From Maritimibacter sp. HL-12 (GTDB lineage Bacteria; Pseudomonadota; Alphaproteobacteria; Rhodobacterales; Rhodobacteraceae), in the NCBI RefSeq assembly GCF_900177545.1, contig NZ_FXBQ01000001.1:3442163-3506162 (forward strand): 64,000 nucleotides of DNA, written 5' to 3'. The notes beneath the pieces are model-generated. The model saw only the letters and a program-made list of their open reading frames with translations. It did not search any database and was not told where the DNA came from. Each line of letters starts with the position of its first letter. The stretch's first letter is position 1. The translations under genes and the position numbers were made by a program. Below, one piece after another: positions 35,630 to 44,186 of the stretch.

Positions 35630-36517
35630 ATGGATTTCGATATCACCCGCCTCGATCCCGCCCGGCCCGTGCTGATCGCCGGGCCCACCGCCAGCGGCAA
35701 ATCCGCGCTGGCGCTGGCGGTGGCGCGCGCGCAGGGCGGCGTGGTGGTAAACGCCGACGCGCTCCAGGTTTTCGCCAACTGGCGCGTGCTCACCGCGAGA
35801 CCCTCGCCCGGCGAGGAGGCCGAGGTGGCGCACGCGCTCTATGGCCATGTGCCCGGCGACAGGGCCTATTCCGTCGGCCACTGGCTGCGCGAGGTGGCCC
35901 CGCTGCTGACAGCCGACGCCCGCCCGATCATCGTTGGCGGCACCGGGCTCTATTTCTCCGCGCTCACCGAGGGGCTTGCCGCGATCCCCGCCACCCCCGA
36001 CGCGGTGCGCGCCGAAGCCGATGCCCGGATCGCCCGCGACGGCCCCGATGCGATGCTGGCCGAGCTCGACCCCGCCACCGCCGCCCGGATCGACGTGCTG
36101 AACCCCGTCCGGGTGCAGCGCGCGTGGGAGGTGCAGCGCGCCACCGGCCAGGGCCTCGCCGCCTGGCAGGCGGCCACGCCGCCCCCGCTCCTGCCGCTCG
36201 ACAAGGCGCAGGCGCTGGTGATCGACGCCCCGCGCGACTGGCTGCGCACCCGGATCGAAAAGCGATTCGACGCGATGCTGGCGGCGGGCGCGCTCGACGA
36301 GGCCCGCGCCAATCTCGATGGCTGGTCCGAGGCCCTGCCCTCGGCCAAGGCAATCGGCGCGCGCGAGTTGATCGCCCACCTGCAAGGCAGGCTCGACCTC
36401 GAAGACGCCCGCGCCCGCGCGGTCATCGCGAGCCAGCAATACGCCAAGCGCCAACGCACCTGGTTTCGCGCCCGGATGCGCGATTGGCACCCCGTCGCGG
36501 CGGCGGCACCACTGTGA
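35630..36517 (+). CDS. miaA: tRNA dimethylallyltransferase MiaA
   Basis: A 295-residue enzyme adding the isopentenyl group to A37 of UNN-reading tRNAs. The P-loop is [12 protein letters not shown]; substrate-binding [10 protein letters not shown] and [14 protein letters not shown] follow. It has the usual C-terminal [10 protein letters not shown]. The isoprenoid donor links it functionally to the divergent pathway genes. The ATG at 35630 follows GGAAAGGA. Confidence 0.96.
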   Translation: MDFDITRLDPARPVLIAGPTASGKSALALAVARAQGGVVVNADALQVFANWRVLTARPSPGEEAEVAHALYGHVPGDRAYSVGHWLREVAPLLTADARPIIVGGTGLYFSALTEGLAAIPATPDAVRAEADARIARDGPDAMLAELDPATAARIDVLNPVRVQRAWEVQRATGQGLAAWQAATPPPLLPLDKAQALVIDAPRDWLRTRIEKRFDAMLAAGALDEARANLDGWSEALPSAKAIGARELIAHLQGRLDLEDARARAVIASQQYAKRQRTWFRARMRDWHPVAAAAPL

Positions 36518-36549
36518 CCGAACGGTGACAGTCACGATTCGGAAACAGC

Positions 36550-36583
36550 TTATCCACAGCAAATCCCGGCTGCCTGTGGATAA
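36550..36583. promoter_or_regulatory. Inverted pair of perfect DnaA boxes
   Basis: TTATCCACA at 36550-36558 and its exact reverse complement at 36575-36583; with one more base on each inner side the arms are ten bases long. They are the strong R1-type consensus. They lie between miaA and the AraC-type gene, 87 bases before the latter. A smaller palindrome, GTGACAGTCAC, is nearby at 36525-36535. Possible roles are DnaA control of the downstream gene or DnaA titration. Too few boxes and too little AT-rich sequence are present for a recognisable oriC. Confidence 0.7.
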
Positions 36584-36670
36584 CATGCGCGACACTTCGC
36601 CCGGAATCGGCTAGGCAGGGTGGGTGCGCGCCACCAAACCGATAACACGACAGGGACAGCTGCCACACCC

Positions 36671-37471
36671 ATGACCCAAACCTTCGCCTCCCCGTTCCGC
36701 GTTCTCCCTCTTGCCCGCCTTGCCAAAGGCGGTCGATGGCGCACCGAGGCGATGCGCAGCTACGGCGCGCCGGTGTTCCTGTGGTTCACCCGTGGCCAGG
36801 GCCGGATCACCCTCAACGGCAAGACCGCCGGCTACACCGCGCACAACTGCGTCTTCATCCCCGCCGGCACGATGCACGGCTTCGAGATGAACAATTCCGT
36901 TGCCGGCTTGATCGTGGTGTTCCCGCCGGGGCTGGAGCAGGAACTGGCGCTGCCCGAAGACCCGGTGCACCTGCGTCTGTCGGACGCCGAACAGCATATC
37001 GAACTCAATCGGCTGATCGACTCGATCCAGACCGAAATGGAGAACGGCGAAACCGCTTCGGAACGCGCGCTGCTAAGCCACGCCGGGTTGCTCTCGGTCT
37101 GGCTCGAACGCCAGATCGGCGATGTCGTGGTCGAGGCCCCGCGCGAAGACGCCACCACCCGCCTTGCCGCCGCCTTCACCGCGCTGGTGGAGCAGGATTT
37201 CCACTCGTCGAAGACGGTGCGCGACTATGCCAAGGTGCTCGGTGTCACGCCGACGCATCTCAGCCGGGTCTGCAACAAGGCTTGCGGTCGCCCGGCCTCT
37301 GCCATCCTCGCCGACCGGGTGCATTACGAGGCGCGGCGATTGCTGACCGAAACCCACATGCCGGTGAAAGACATCGCCCGGGCCCTCGGTTTCGCCTCGC
37401 CGGCCTATTTCACCCGCGCGTTCTCGCAGCACACCGGCCGCAGCCCGTCGCAGTTCCGCCGCGGCGCCTGA
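36671..37471 (+). CDS. AraC-family transcriptional regulator
   Basis: A 266-residue regulator. The N-terminal cupin domain (about 20-110, with GQGRITLNG and FIPAGTMHGF) binds an effector. The C-terminal double helix-turn-helix contains YAKVLGVTPTHLSRVCNK and IARALGFASPAYFTRAF. The cupin arrangement resembles activators of aromatic-acid pathways, but the effector is unknown. The ATG at 36671 lies in a favourable context. A VOC-family gene follows and may be a target. Confidence 0.9.
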   Translation: MTQTFASPFRVLPLARLAKGGRWRTEAMRSYGAPVFLWFTRGQGRITLNGKTAGYTAHNCVFIPAGTMHGFEMNNSVAGLIVVFPPGLEQELALPEDPVHLRLSDAEQHIELNRLIDSIQTEMENGETASERALLSHAGLLSVWLERQIGDVVVEAPREDATTRLAAAFTALVEQDFHSSKTVRDYAKVLGVTPTHLSRVCNKACGRPASAILADRVHYEARRLLTETHMPVKDIARALGFASPAYFTRAFSQHTGRSPSQFRRGA

Positions 37472-37594
37472 GGCGGCGCTGCTTGCCCGTGCCTTCAAGG
37501 GCGCGGGAGCTTGCGTTCCTACAGGACTTTTTTTCCGACCGTTCCCCCAACGCGTCCCCGCGCGCTACATGGTGCCGTGTTGCCTCGTAATTTT

Positions 37595-37610
37595 CGTTGC
37601 ATTTGCAACG
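37595..37610. promoter_or_regulatory. Palindrome CGTTGCA-TT-TGCAACG before the VOC gene
   Basis: A perfect 7-bp dyad with a two-base centre, 47 bases before the VOC gene start. TTGCAA-type dyads are used by several alphaproteobacterial regulators of acyl-CoA metabolism. It may be a binding site for the upstream AraC protein or another factor. No binding protein can be assigned from the sequence. Confidence 0.42.
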
Positions 37611-37656
37611 GTAATCGGGCATGATCGCCAGATCACAGTCAGGGAGCGCGAAAAAC

Positions 37657-38199
37657 ATGAAAATCGAACAGATCCACCACGTCGCCTATCGCTGCAAGGA
37701 CGCCAAGCAAACCGTCGAATGGTATGGCAAGATGCTCGGGATGGATTTCATCCTTGCGATCGCCGAAAACCACGTGCCCTCCACGCACGAGCCCGATCCC
37801 TACATGCATGTCTTTCTCGACGCCGGGAATGGCAACGTGCTGGCGTTTTTCGAGCTGCCCACCAAGCCCGAAATGGGCCGCGATCCAAACACCCCCGTCT
37901 GGGTCCAGCACATTGCTTTCAAGGTGAAAGACCGGGATGAACTCATTGAATTCAAGGAGCATCTCGAAGCGAACGGCGTCGAGGTCCTGGGCGTGACAGA
38001 TCACTCGATCTTCCATTCGATCTACTTCTTCGACCCCAACGGCCACCGCGTCGAGCTGGCCTGCCCGGACCCCGAGGAAGACGCGATGCTGGCAAAGCTC
38101 GACGCGGTGAAATGGGACATGCTGGAGGAATGGTCGCGCACCCGGCAGGCACCGCGCCATGCCGACTGGATGCACCAGAAAGAGCTGTCGGACGTCTGA
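37657..38199 (+). CDS. VOC-family (glyoxalase/dioxygenase-like) metalloprotein
   Basis: A 180-residue vicinal-oxygen-chelate protein with two beta-alpha-beta-beta-beta modules. Probable metal ligands are in IHHVAYR, VQHIAFKV and HRVELACPDP. It is of the general glyoxalase/dioxygenase superfamily and may act on a hydroxy- or keto-acid, with no partner genes to narrow it down. The start at 37657 gives the canonical MKIEQIHHV. Confidence 0.85.
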   Translation: MKIEQIHHVAYRCKDAKQTVEWYGKMLGMDFILAIAENHVPSTHEPDPYMHVFLDAGNGNVLAFFELPTKPEMGRDPNTPVWVQHIAFKVKDRDELIEFKEHLEANGVEVLGVTDHSIFHSIYFFDPNGHRVELACPDPEEDAMLAKLDAVKWDMLEEWSRTRQAPRHADWMHQKELSDV

Positions 38200-38220
38200 G
38201 GGCAGGATCCCCGGGCGGTC

Positions 38221-38808
38221 TCAGCCGCCCAGGATCGCCGTCACGTAGCCTTGTGTTTCGGCATAGGGCGGGATGCCGTCGTGCTTCACCACCGCTTCGG
38301 GGCCCGCGTTATAGGCGGCAAGCGCCAGCCGCCATGACCGGAACCGCTCGTATTGCGCCCGCAGATACCGCGCGCCGCCGTCGAGGTTTTCCAATGGGTC
38401 ATGCGGGTTCACCCCGAGCCGCACGGCGGTGTCGGGCATCAGTTGGGCAAGACCGATCGCGCCCTTGTGGCTTTCGGCTTTCACGTTCCAGCCCGATTCC
38501 TGCTGCACGAGGCGCAGGAACAGGTCGGTCGGGATGCCATGCCGCCCCGCGGCCTGCCTTGCCGCTTCGAGATATTCACCCTTGTATTTGCCGCTGTAAC
38601 GCGGAATCGCGCCGTCGCGGGCAGCCGGGTCGTAGTTCGGGGTGAGCCGGGCCGAATGGCGGTACTGGTCGGACGCGCGCCCGTCGAGCACCTTGAGCGC
38701 ATTATCGAAGCCGGACCGGCCCGATGACGAGGAAAACAAGGTTTCTGCCGTGGCCGGAACGACGCTGGCAAGGCTCAGGATCGCGGTGACAAAGGCAAGG
38801 CGCTTCAT
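38221..38808 (-). CDS. Secreted lytic transglycosylase (SLT domain)
   Basis: A 195-residue periplasmic protein with a signal peptide ([21 protein letters not shown]). The SLT domain occupies about residues 85-190. [28 protein letters not shown] contains the catalytic glutamate (ES) with GLAQLMP, and [12 protein letters not shown] is the C-terminal motif. It cleaves peptidoglycan glycan strands. It is compact, without extra domains, and convergent with the VOC gene. Confidence 0.92.
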   Translation of the reverse strand: MKRLAFVTAILSLASVVPATAETLFSSSSGRSGFDNALKVLDGRASDQYRHSARLTPNYDPAARDGAIPRYSGKYKGEYLEAARQAAGRHGIPTDLFLRLVQQESGWNVKAESHKGAIGLAQLMPDTAVRLGVNPHDPLENLDGGARYLRAQYERFRSWRLALAAYNAGPEAVVKHDGIPPYAETQGYVTAILGG

Positions 38809-38980
38809 GCAGTCCCCCGGGGCGTGACTGGCGCACAGATTAGACCGATTTTTCGCGCGCCGCCAGTGCCTGCGTCAGCTCCAGAGGCCGCCCGCCGGCC
38901 CCTCGGCGGAAATTAACCTTTCCTTCACCGTGGTCGGGTGATGTAACCATGACGACAATTTTACAGATTCGGAGGGGCTC

Positions 38981-39505
38981 ATGGCAGGGTCGGTCAACAA
39001 GGTCATTCTGGTCGGCAATCTCGGCCGCGATCCGGAGGTGCGCACCTTCCAGAACGGCGGCAAGGTCTGCAACCTGCGGATCGCCACGTCGGAGACATGG
39101 AAGGATCGCACCACCGGCGAACGTCGCGAAAAGACCGAGTGGCACTCGGTCGCGATCTTCCAGGAAGGGCTGGTGCGGGTGGCCGAACAATACCTGCGCA
39201 AGGGCTCGAAGGTCTATATCGAGGGCCAGTTGCAAACCCGAAAGTGGCAAGACCAGTCCGGGCAAGACCGCTATTCAACCGAGGTTGTTCTGCAGGGATT
39301 CGGCGGCACGCTGGTGATGCTCGACGGCCGCAGCGGCGGTGGTGGCGGTGGCGACTACGGCAATGACGGCGGCTATGGCGATAACAACGGCGGCTACGGC
39401 GGTGACGATATGGGCGGCCCGGGTTCGGGCGGCTCCGGCGGCGGCGGCAGCAGTGGCGGCGGCGCGGGCGGCCCCGGCGGTTTCGACGACGAAATCCCGT
39501 TCTGA
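38981..39505 (+). CDS. ssb: Single-stranded DNA-binding protein
   Basis: A 174-residue SSB. The OB-fold (about 1-110) starts [20 protein letters not shown] Gly/Asp-rich linker follows, and the partner-binding tip DDEIPF is at the C-terminus. It acts in replication and repair. GGAGGGG is the Shine-Dalgarno. A TTAACC half-site upstream (38912) resembles a CtrA half-box, but the second half is imperfect. Confidence 0.97.
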   Translation: MAGSVNKVILVGNLGRDPEVRTFQNGGKVCNLRIATSETWKDRTTGERREKTEWHSVAIFQEGLVRVAEQYLRKGSKVYIEGQLQTRKWQDQSGQDRYSTEVVLQGFGGTLVMLDGRSGGGGGGDYGNDGGYGDNNGGYGGDDMGGPGSGGSGGGGSSGGGAGGPGGFDDEIPF

Positions 39506-39557
39506 ACAGCCGCCTTGCGCAAAGGCTTGCGGCCCCGGCGGACGGTCTCCATGTTGA

Positions 39558-39586
39558 AAGGGCGTGCAGATCCCCTGCGCGCCCTT
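39558..39586 (+). other. Hairpin between ssb and the M50 protease gene
   Basis: AAGGGCG and CGCCCTT form a 7-bp perfect outer stem, extended inwards by GCAG/CTGC (one wobble). No T-run follows, so it is a weak terminator or a leader hairpin 20 bases before the protease start. Confidence 0.4.
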
Positions 39587-39605
39587 GTCATGCGGGGGCA
39601 ACCAG

Positions 39606-40685
39606 ATGTCATGGTCCTTTCCGATCGGCCACCTCTTCGGCAGCGAACTCAGGGTGCATGTCACCTTCTTTCTGCTGATCACCTGGATCGGCGCGACCGG
39701 CTGGCTGCAAGGCGGACCCACCACCGCCGCGATCTATATCCTTTACGTGCTGATCCTCTTTGCCTGCGTCATCGCGCATGAATTCGGCCATGCCCTCACC
39801 GCGCGCCGCTACGGCATCCGCACCCCGGACGTAACGCTGCTGCCGATCGGCGGCCTCGCCCGGCTCGAAAAAATGCCCGAGAAGCCCGGGCAGGAAATCA
39901 TCGTCGCCCTCGCCGGCCCGGCGGTGAACGTGGTGATCTTCCTCGTGCTGGCGCTGATCCTCGGCCCCGCGCGGCTGGCAGACGTGGCCTTCACCGAGAT
40001 CACCCTCGCCTCTTTGCCGGCGCAGGTGGCGATCCTCAATCTCGTGCTCGCGGTGTTCAACCTCATTCCCGCTTTCCCGATGGATGGCGGCCGGGTGCTG
40101 CGGGCGGTGCTCTCGCTCTCGCTCGGGCGCGCCGCGGCCACCCGCGCGGCCGCAACCGCGGGCCAGGTGCTGGCTTTCGCGATGGGCCTCCTCGGCCTCG
40201 TCGCGGGCAACCCGTTCCTGCTGCTGATCGCCTTCTTCGTCTTCATCGCGGCCGGGGCCGAGCGCTCCGACGATGCCATGCGGATGCTCGCCCGGGGCAT
40301 GCTGGCACGCGACGCGATGATCACCGAGTATGAAACCCTGCGCCCCGACGACAGCCTCGACCTCGCCGCCACCACGCTGATCCGCACCACCCAGCACGAG
40401 TTTCCCGTGGTCGACCCGGAGACCGGGCGTTTCGAGGGGCTGCTCACCCGCGCCGCGCTCTACCGCGCACTGGAGGCAAGCCCGCGCCCCGCCCGGGTGG
40501 TCGAGGTGATGGAACGCGACTTGCCCTTGGCGCAATTGACCGAACCGCTCACCGGTACGCTGGCCAAGATGCAGACCGGCGCGCCTGCGGTGATGGTGAT
40601 CGGGCGCGAGGGCACGCTGGTGGGCTACATCACCCGCGAGAACGTGGGCGAGTTGATGATCGTGGCCAGCGCGCGCGGGGGGTGA
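39606..40685 (+). CDS. M50-family membrane metalloprotease with CBS domains
   Basis: A 359-residue site-2-protease-type enzyme. The zinc motif is HEFGH in the second helix, with NLIPAFPMDGG as the third ligand. It has about six membrane spans. The C-terminal 120 residues form a CBS pair (MITEYETLRPDD, FEGLLTRAALYRALEA, MVIGREGTLVGYI) that may sense adenylates. It is distinct from RseP in this window and lacks a PDZ domain. Substrate unknown. ATG at 39606 starts MSWSFPIGH. Confidence 0.92.
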   Translation: MSWSFPIGHLFGSELRVHVTFFLLITWIGATGWLQGGPTTAAIYILYVLILFACVIAHEFGHALTARRYGIRTPDVTLLPIGGLARLEKMPEKPGQEIIVALAGPAVNVVIFLVLALILGPARLADVAFTEITLASLPAQVAILNLVLAVFNLIPAFPMDGGRVLRAVLSLSLGRAAATRAAATAGQVLAFAMGLLGLVAGNPFLLLIAFFVFIAAGAERSDDAMRMLARGMLARDAMITEYETLRPDDSLDLAATTLIRTTQHEFPVVDPETGRFEGLLTRAALYRALEASPRPARVVEVMERDLPLAQLTEPLTGTLAKMQTGAPAVMVIGREGTLVGYITRENVGELMIVASARGG

Positions 40686-40732
40686 GGCGGCAGCCGTCTC
40701 GGTTTCGTGCGCTGTCGCGGCGCAAATTGCCC

Positions 40733-41842
40733 CTAGCGCCCCGCGAGCGCTTCCGCCAGAACCCCGCGCACCACCGCCAGGTCAACGTCCTCGGCCACGA
40801 ATGCCTCGCCGATGCCGCGCGCGAGGATGAAGCGCAGCCGCCCGGCGTCCACCTTCTTGTCCTGCGCCATCAGCGCCATCAGGCCCTCGACGTCCGGGAG
40901 ATCGCCGGGAATCTCGGCGAGGTCGCGCTTCATGCCCATCGCCGCGAGATGCGCACGCAGCCGCGACGGTGCCTCCTGCGCCATCAACCCGAGGCGGGCG
41001 GAGGTCTCGAAGGCCAGCACGCAGCCGATCGCCACGCCCTCGCCGTGCAACAGCCGGTCGCCGTAGCCGGTTGCCGCCTCCAACGCATGGCCGAAGGTAT
41101 GGCCGAGGTTCAGGAGCGCGCGGTCGCCCTGCTCGGTCTCGTCGCGGGCCACGATATCGGCCTTCATCTGCACCGAGCGGCGCACCGCTTCCTGTCGCAG
41201 AACCGTATCGCCTGCCGCAAGCGCAGGCCCATGGGTTTCGAGCCATTCGAAGAAGTCGAGGCTCCCCAACCCGCCATATTTCACGACCTCGCCATAACCG
41301 GCGAGAAAATCGCGGGGCGTCAGCGTGCCGAGCACGTCGATATCGGCCAGCACGAGGCTGGGCTGGTGGAAGGCGCCGATCAGGTTCTTGCCCCGGGGGG
41401 AATTGATCCCGGTCTTGCCGCCGACCGAACTGTCGACCTGCGCCAGCAGCGAAGTGGGGATCTGCACGAAGCGCACCCCCCGGCGCAGGATCGCGGCGGC
41501 GAAACCCGCAAGATCGCCGATCACGCCACCGCCGAAGGCCACCACCATGTCGCCGCGCTCGATCTTCTGCGCGATCAGCCATTCGACCACTTCCTGCAGG
41601 TGCGCCCAGCTTTTCGTGGCCTCGCCCGGCGGCAGGATCAACGTCTCGGCGGTGATGCCCTCCGCGGCGAGGCCGGCTTCGAGCGCGGCAAGGTGGAGCC
41701 CGGCCACCCGTTCCTCGGTGACGATCGCCACGCGCTTGCGGGCGAGCAGCGGCGCGATCTGCGCGCCCGCGCGCGCCACCAGACCGGCACCGATGCGCAC
41801 CTCGTAGGCCCGCGCCCCGAGCGCCACCTTCACCACATCCAT
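40733..41842 (-). CDS. aroB: 3-dehydroquinate synthase
   Basis: A 369-residue NAD- and metal-dependent enzyme of the shikimate pathway. It has GGGVIGDLAGFAAA, QIPTSLLAQVDSSVGGKTGIN and the metal-binding LNLGHTFGHALE. The ATG at 41842 shares its A with the aroK stop (TGATG), so translation is coupled. aroK-aroB is the usual alphaproteobacterial arrangement. Confidence 0.97.
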   Translation of the reverse strand: MDVVKVALGARAYEVRIGAGLVARAGAQIAPLLARKRVAIVTEERVAGLHLAALEAGLAAEGITAETLILPPGEATKSWAHLQEVVEWLIAQKIERGDMVVAFGGGVIGDLAGFAAAILRRGVRFVQIPTSLLAQVDSSVGGKTGINSPRGKNLIGAFHQPSLVLADIDVLGTLTPRDFLAGYGEVVKYGGLGSLDFFEWLETHGPALAAGDTVLRQEAVRRSVQMKADIVARDETEQGDRALLNLGHTFGHALEAATGYGDRLLHGEGVAIGCVLAFETSARLGLMAQEAPSRLRAHLAAMGMKRDLAEIPGDLPDVEGLMALMAQDKKVDAGRLRFILARGIGEAFVAEDVDLAVVRGVLAEALAGR

Positions 41843-42450
41843 CAAGCGTTCTCCTCGATCACGTCGGGCCGGGTTTCAAGTGCCCGGATCACCTGGCGGG
41901 TCATCTCCGGCAGGGTGTAGCCGGGATCGGCCTCGACCACCAGATCGGCCCTTGCATAGCTCGCCTCGCGCGCCGCGTAGAGCCGGGCCAGCGTGCCTTT
42001 CGGATCGGGCGTCTGCAACAGCGGCCGGGTCGGCTTGTGGCGCACCCGCTCCCACAACAGGTCGAGATCGGCCTTGAGCCAGACCGACACCCCGGCCGCG
42101 GCGATCGCGGCGCGGTTCTGCTCCGACAGAAACGCCCCGCCGCCGGTCGCGATCACGCGCGGCCCCTCGGCGAGCAAGCGCCGCAGCACCTCCGATTCCC
42201 GGGCACGGAAAAACGCCTCGCCGTCGCGCGCGAACACTTCCGCAATGGTCATCGCGGCAGCGCGCTCGATCTCGTCGTCACTGTCGATGAAGGGCACGCC
42301 GATGGTCTGGGCAAGGGTGCGCCCGACCGCGGACTTGCCCGCGCCCATCATCCCCACCATCACGATGGGTTTCTTCACCCGGAATGCCAAACCGGCAATG
42401 CCTCGCCAAAAATTCACGTCGCGCCGACATGGCGTGACCTCCGAAAGCAT
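41842..42450 (-). CDS. aroK: Shikimate kinase
   Basis: A kinase with P-loop GMMGAGKSAVGR, the shikimate-binding DSDDEIERA and the lid region VRHKPTRPLL. At 202 residues from the ATG at 42450 it has about 30 more N-terminal residues than the fold needs. A GTG near 42385 directly before KKPIVMVG is an alternative start, so the N-terminus is uncertain. It transfers phosphate from ATP to shikimate, followed by AroB in operon order. Confidence 0.95.
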   Translation of the reverse strand: MLSEVTPCRRDVNFWRGIAGLAFRVKKPIVMVGMMGAGKSAVGRTLAQTIGVPFIDSDDEIERAAAMTIAEVFARDGEAFFRARESEVLRRLLAEGPRVIATGGGAFLSEQNRAAIAAAGVSVWLKADLDLLWERVRHKPTRPLLQTPDPKGTLARLYAAREASYARADLVVEADPGYTLPEMTRQVIRALETRPDVIEENA

Positions 42451-42505
42451 GGCATATAGGAAGTGGCGGGGCAAAAAAACCTGCGAAACACGAAGGGGCA
42501 ACATT

Positions 42506-42643
42506 ATGATCGGGCGGCTGCTGAAACTGGTCCTGGTTCTGGCAATCCTCGGTGCCATCGGGCTTGTCGCTTTCGCCTATCTGGGGGACCTCGGGCCGCC
42601 ACAGAGCCCGCAAAACCTTCCGGTGACGCTGGATGCAAACTAG
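42506..42643 (+). CDS. 45-residue single-span membrane protein upstream of xerD
   Basis: A short protein beginning MIGRLLKLVLVLAIL, with one transmembrane helix and a proline-rich periplasmic tail (PPQSPQNLPVTLD). It overlaps the following secreted-protein gene by 11 bases and so probably belongs to that operon with xerD. It is divergent from aroK with only 55 bases between. GGGGCA lies before the start. Function unknown. Confidence 0.68.
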   Translation: MIGRLLKLVLVLAILGAIGLVAFAYLGDLGPPQSPQNLPVTLDAN

Positions 42644-44186
42644 GAAGACGACGGCCCTGTCGATGATCTTCGGCCTCGCCGCGGCATCGCTCGCGGCGCA
42701 GGAATCGGGCGCGCCGATGTCGGCGATCGACTGGCTCTCCGACAGCGTCGCCACCCCTGCTCCGGTGCCCGCGACCCCGGCCGAACCGGCCATCGCACCC
42801 GGCCCGCCGCTGGCCCCGGTTACCGTCTCGCCGCTCGATTCCGCCGATCAACGTCCCGATGCGATCGGCATCCTCTCGCCCGCCGTCACCGGCCTGCCCG
42901 CCGATCTCTGGGGCACCTCGCGCGCCGAGGACATCGTGCGCCGGATCCGGGCCGAGCGCGCCGAAACCCTGCCCGCTCTGCAGGCGCTGCTCAACACGAT
43001 CCTGCTCGCCGAGTTGGCCCCCCCGCGCGATCCGAGCGCCGATGGCCGCTCGATCTTCTTCGCCAGGGTCGATAAGTTGCTCGAAATGGGCGCGCTGGAC
43101 CAGGCCGGAGCCTTGCTCGAACGTGCCGGGATAGAAGACCCCGAGGTCTTCCGCCGCCGCTTCGATGTGGCGCTGCTCACCGGCGAGGAACAACCCTTGT
43201 GCGAGAACCTGACGGAGCTTCCGGGCCTGTCGCCCAGCTACCAGGCCCGGATCTTCTGCCTTGCGCGCGCGGGCGACTGGACCGGCGCGGAGCTTCTGCT
43301 CGGCACCGGCGCGGTTCTGGGGTTGATCGACGAGGACGACGCCGCGCTCTTTGAACGGTTCCTCGATCCCGAGCTTTTCGAGGGCGAGCCGCCCCTGCCC
43401 AACCCGGTGCAGCCGTCGCCCCTGACCTTCCGGATGTATGAAGCGATCGGCGAGCCGATCCCCACCGCGGGCCTGCCGCTTGCCTTCGCCCATTCCGACC
43501 TCGGCGAGGATAGCGGCTGGAAGGCCCGCATCGAGGCGGGCGAGCGGCTGGCGCGCGTCGGCGCGGTGTCCGGCAACCAGCTTCTCGGGCTCTACACCGA
43601 ACGAAGCCCCGCCGCCTCCGGCGGCGTCTGGGAGCGGGTTGCGGCAATTCAGGCGCTCGACTCACGGCTCGAGATCGACGACAGGGCCGGCGTGGCCCAG
43701 GTCTTGCCGCGCGCATGGGCCGCGCTCGACGCGGCCCGGGTCGAGGTGCCCATCGCGCGCATTCTCGGCCCAAGGCTGCACGCAATGGGCCTGCCCGTCG
43801 AAGCCGGAGAAATCGCGTTCCGGATGGCCCTGCTTTCGGATGATTATGAAGATGCCGCGCAATCGGACGTTCCCGACACCCCGCTCGACGCCCTCCTCGC
43901 GGGCGTCGCGAAGGGCAATGTTGCCGGGCTCGCCGCGCCCGATGGGCGGGCCCGCGCGGTGATCGAAGGGTTCTCGTCGACGCGGCCCCCGGCTCGTCTT
44001 GCCTCGCTGATCGAGGACGACCGGCTCGGCGAAGCGGTGCTGCGCGCGCTCGCGTTGTTCGACGAAGGCACCGACGGCAATCTCGACAAGGTCACCGATG
44101 CCCTCGCCTTGCTGCGCGCGGTCGGGCTGGAAGACACCGCCCGGCGCGCCGCGCTCGAATTCCTGGTCCTGGATCGGCGCGGATGA
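42633..44186 (+). CDS. Large secreted hypothetical protein of the xerD operon
   Basis: A 517-residue protein with an N-terminal hydrophobic signal-like segment (MIFGLAAASLAAQ), a low-complexity Pro/Ala region, then an all-helical, repetitive C-terminal part of the TPR-like kind (ALDQAGALLERAGIEDPEVF). No enzyme motif is seen. Its stop overlaps the xerD start (ATGA). A periplasmic scaffold is a reasonable reading; coupling to xerD is the only functional clue. Confidence 0.75.
   Translation: MQTRKTTALSMIFGLAAASLAAQESGAPMSAIDWLSDSVATPAPVPATPAEPAIAPGPPLAPVTVSPLDSADQRPDAIGILSPAVTGLPADLWGTSRAEDIVRRIRAERAETLPALQALLNTILLAELAPPRDPSADGRSIFFARVDKLLEMGALDQAGALLERAGIEDPEVFRRRFDVALLTGEEQPLCENLTELPGLSPSYQARIFCLARAGDWTGAELLLGTGAVLGLIDEDDAALFERFLDPELFEGEPPLPNPVQPSPLTFRMYEAIGEPIPTAGLPLAFAHSDLGEDSGWKARIEAGERLARVGAVSGNQLLGLYTERSPAASGGVWERVAAIQALDSRLEIDDRAGVAQVLPRAWAALDAARVEVPIARILGPRLHAMGLPVEAGEIAFRMALLSDDYEDAAQSDVPDTPLDALLAGVAKGNVAGLAAPDGRARAVIEGFSSTRPPARLASLIEDDRLGEAVLRALALFDEGTDGNLDKVTDALALLRAVGLEDTARRAALEFLVLDRRG

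Noticed and set aside
36518-36670. Possible replication origin around the DnaA boxes
   Set aside because: Only two boxes and no AT-rich unwinding region or origin-associated genes; kept as a DnaA-binding site only.
37481-37534. Terminator after the AraC gene
   Set aside because: A stem (37486-37507) and a T-run (37528-37534) exist but are 20 bases apart, too far for an intrinsic terminator.
38912-38925. CtrA box upstream of ssb
   Set aside because: TTAA-N7-TTCA has a mismatched second half; one half-site alone is not evidence.
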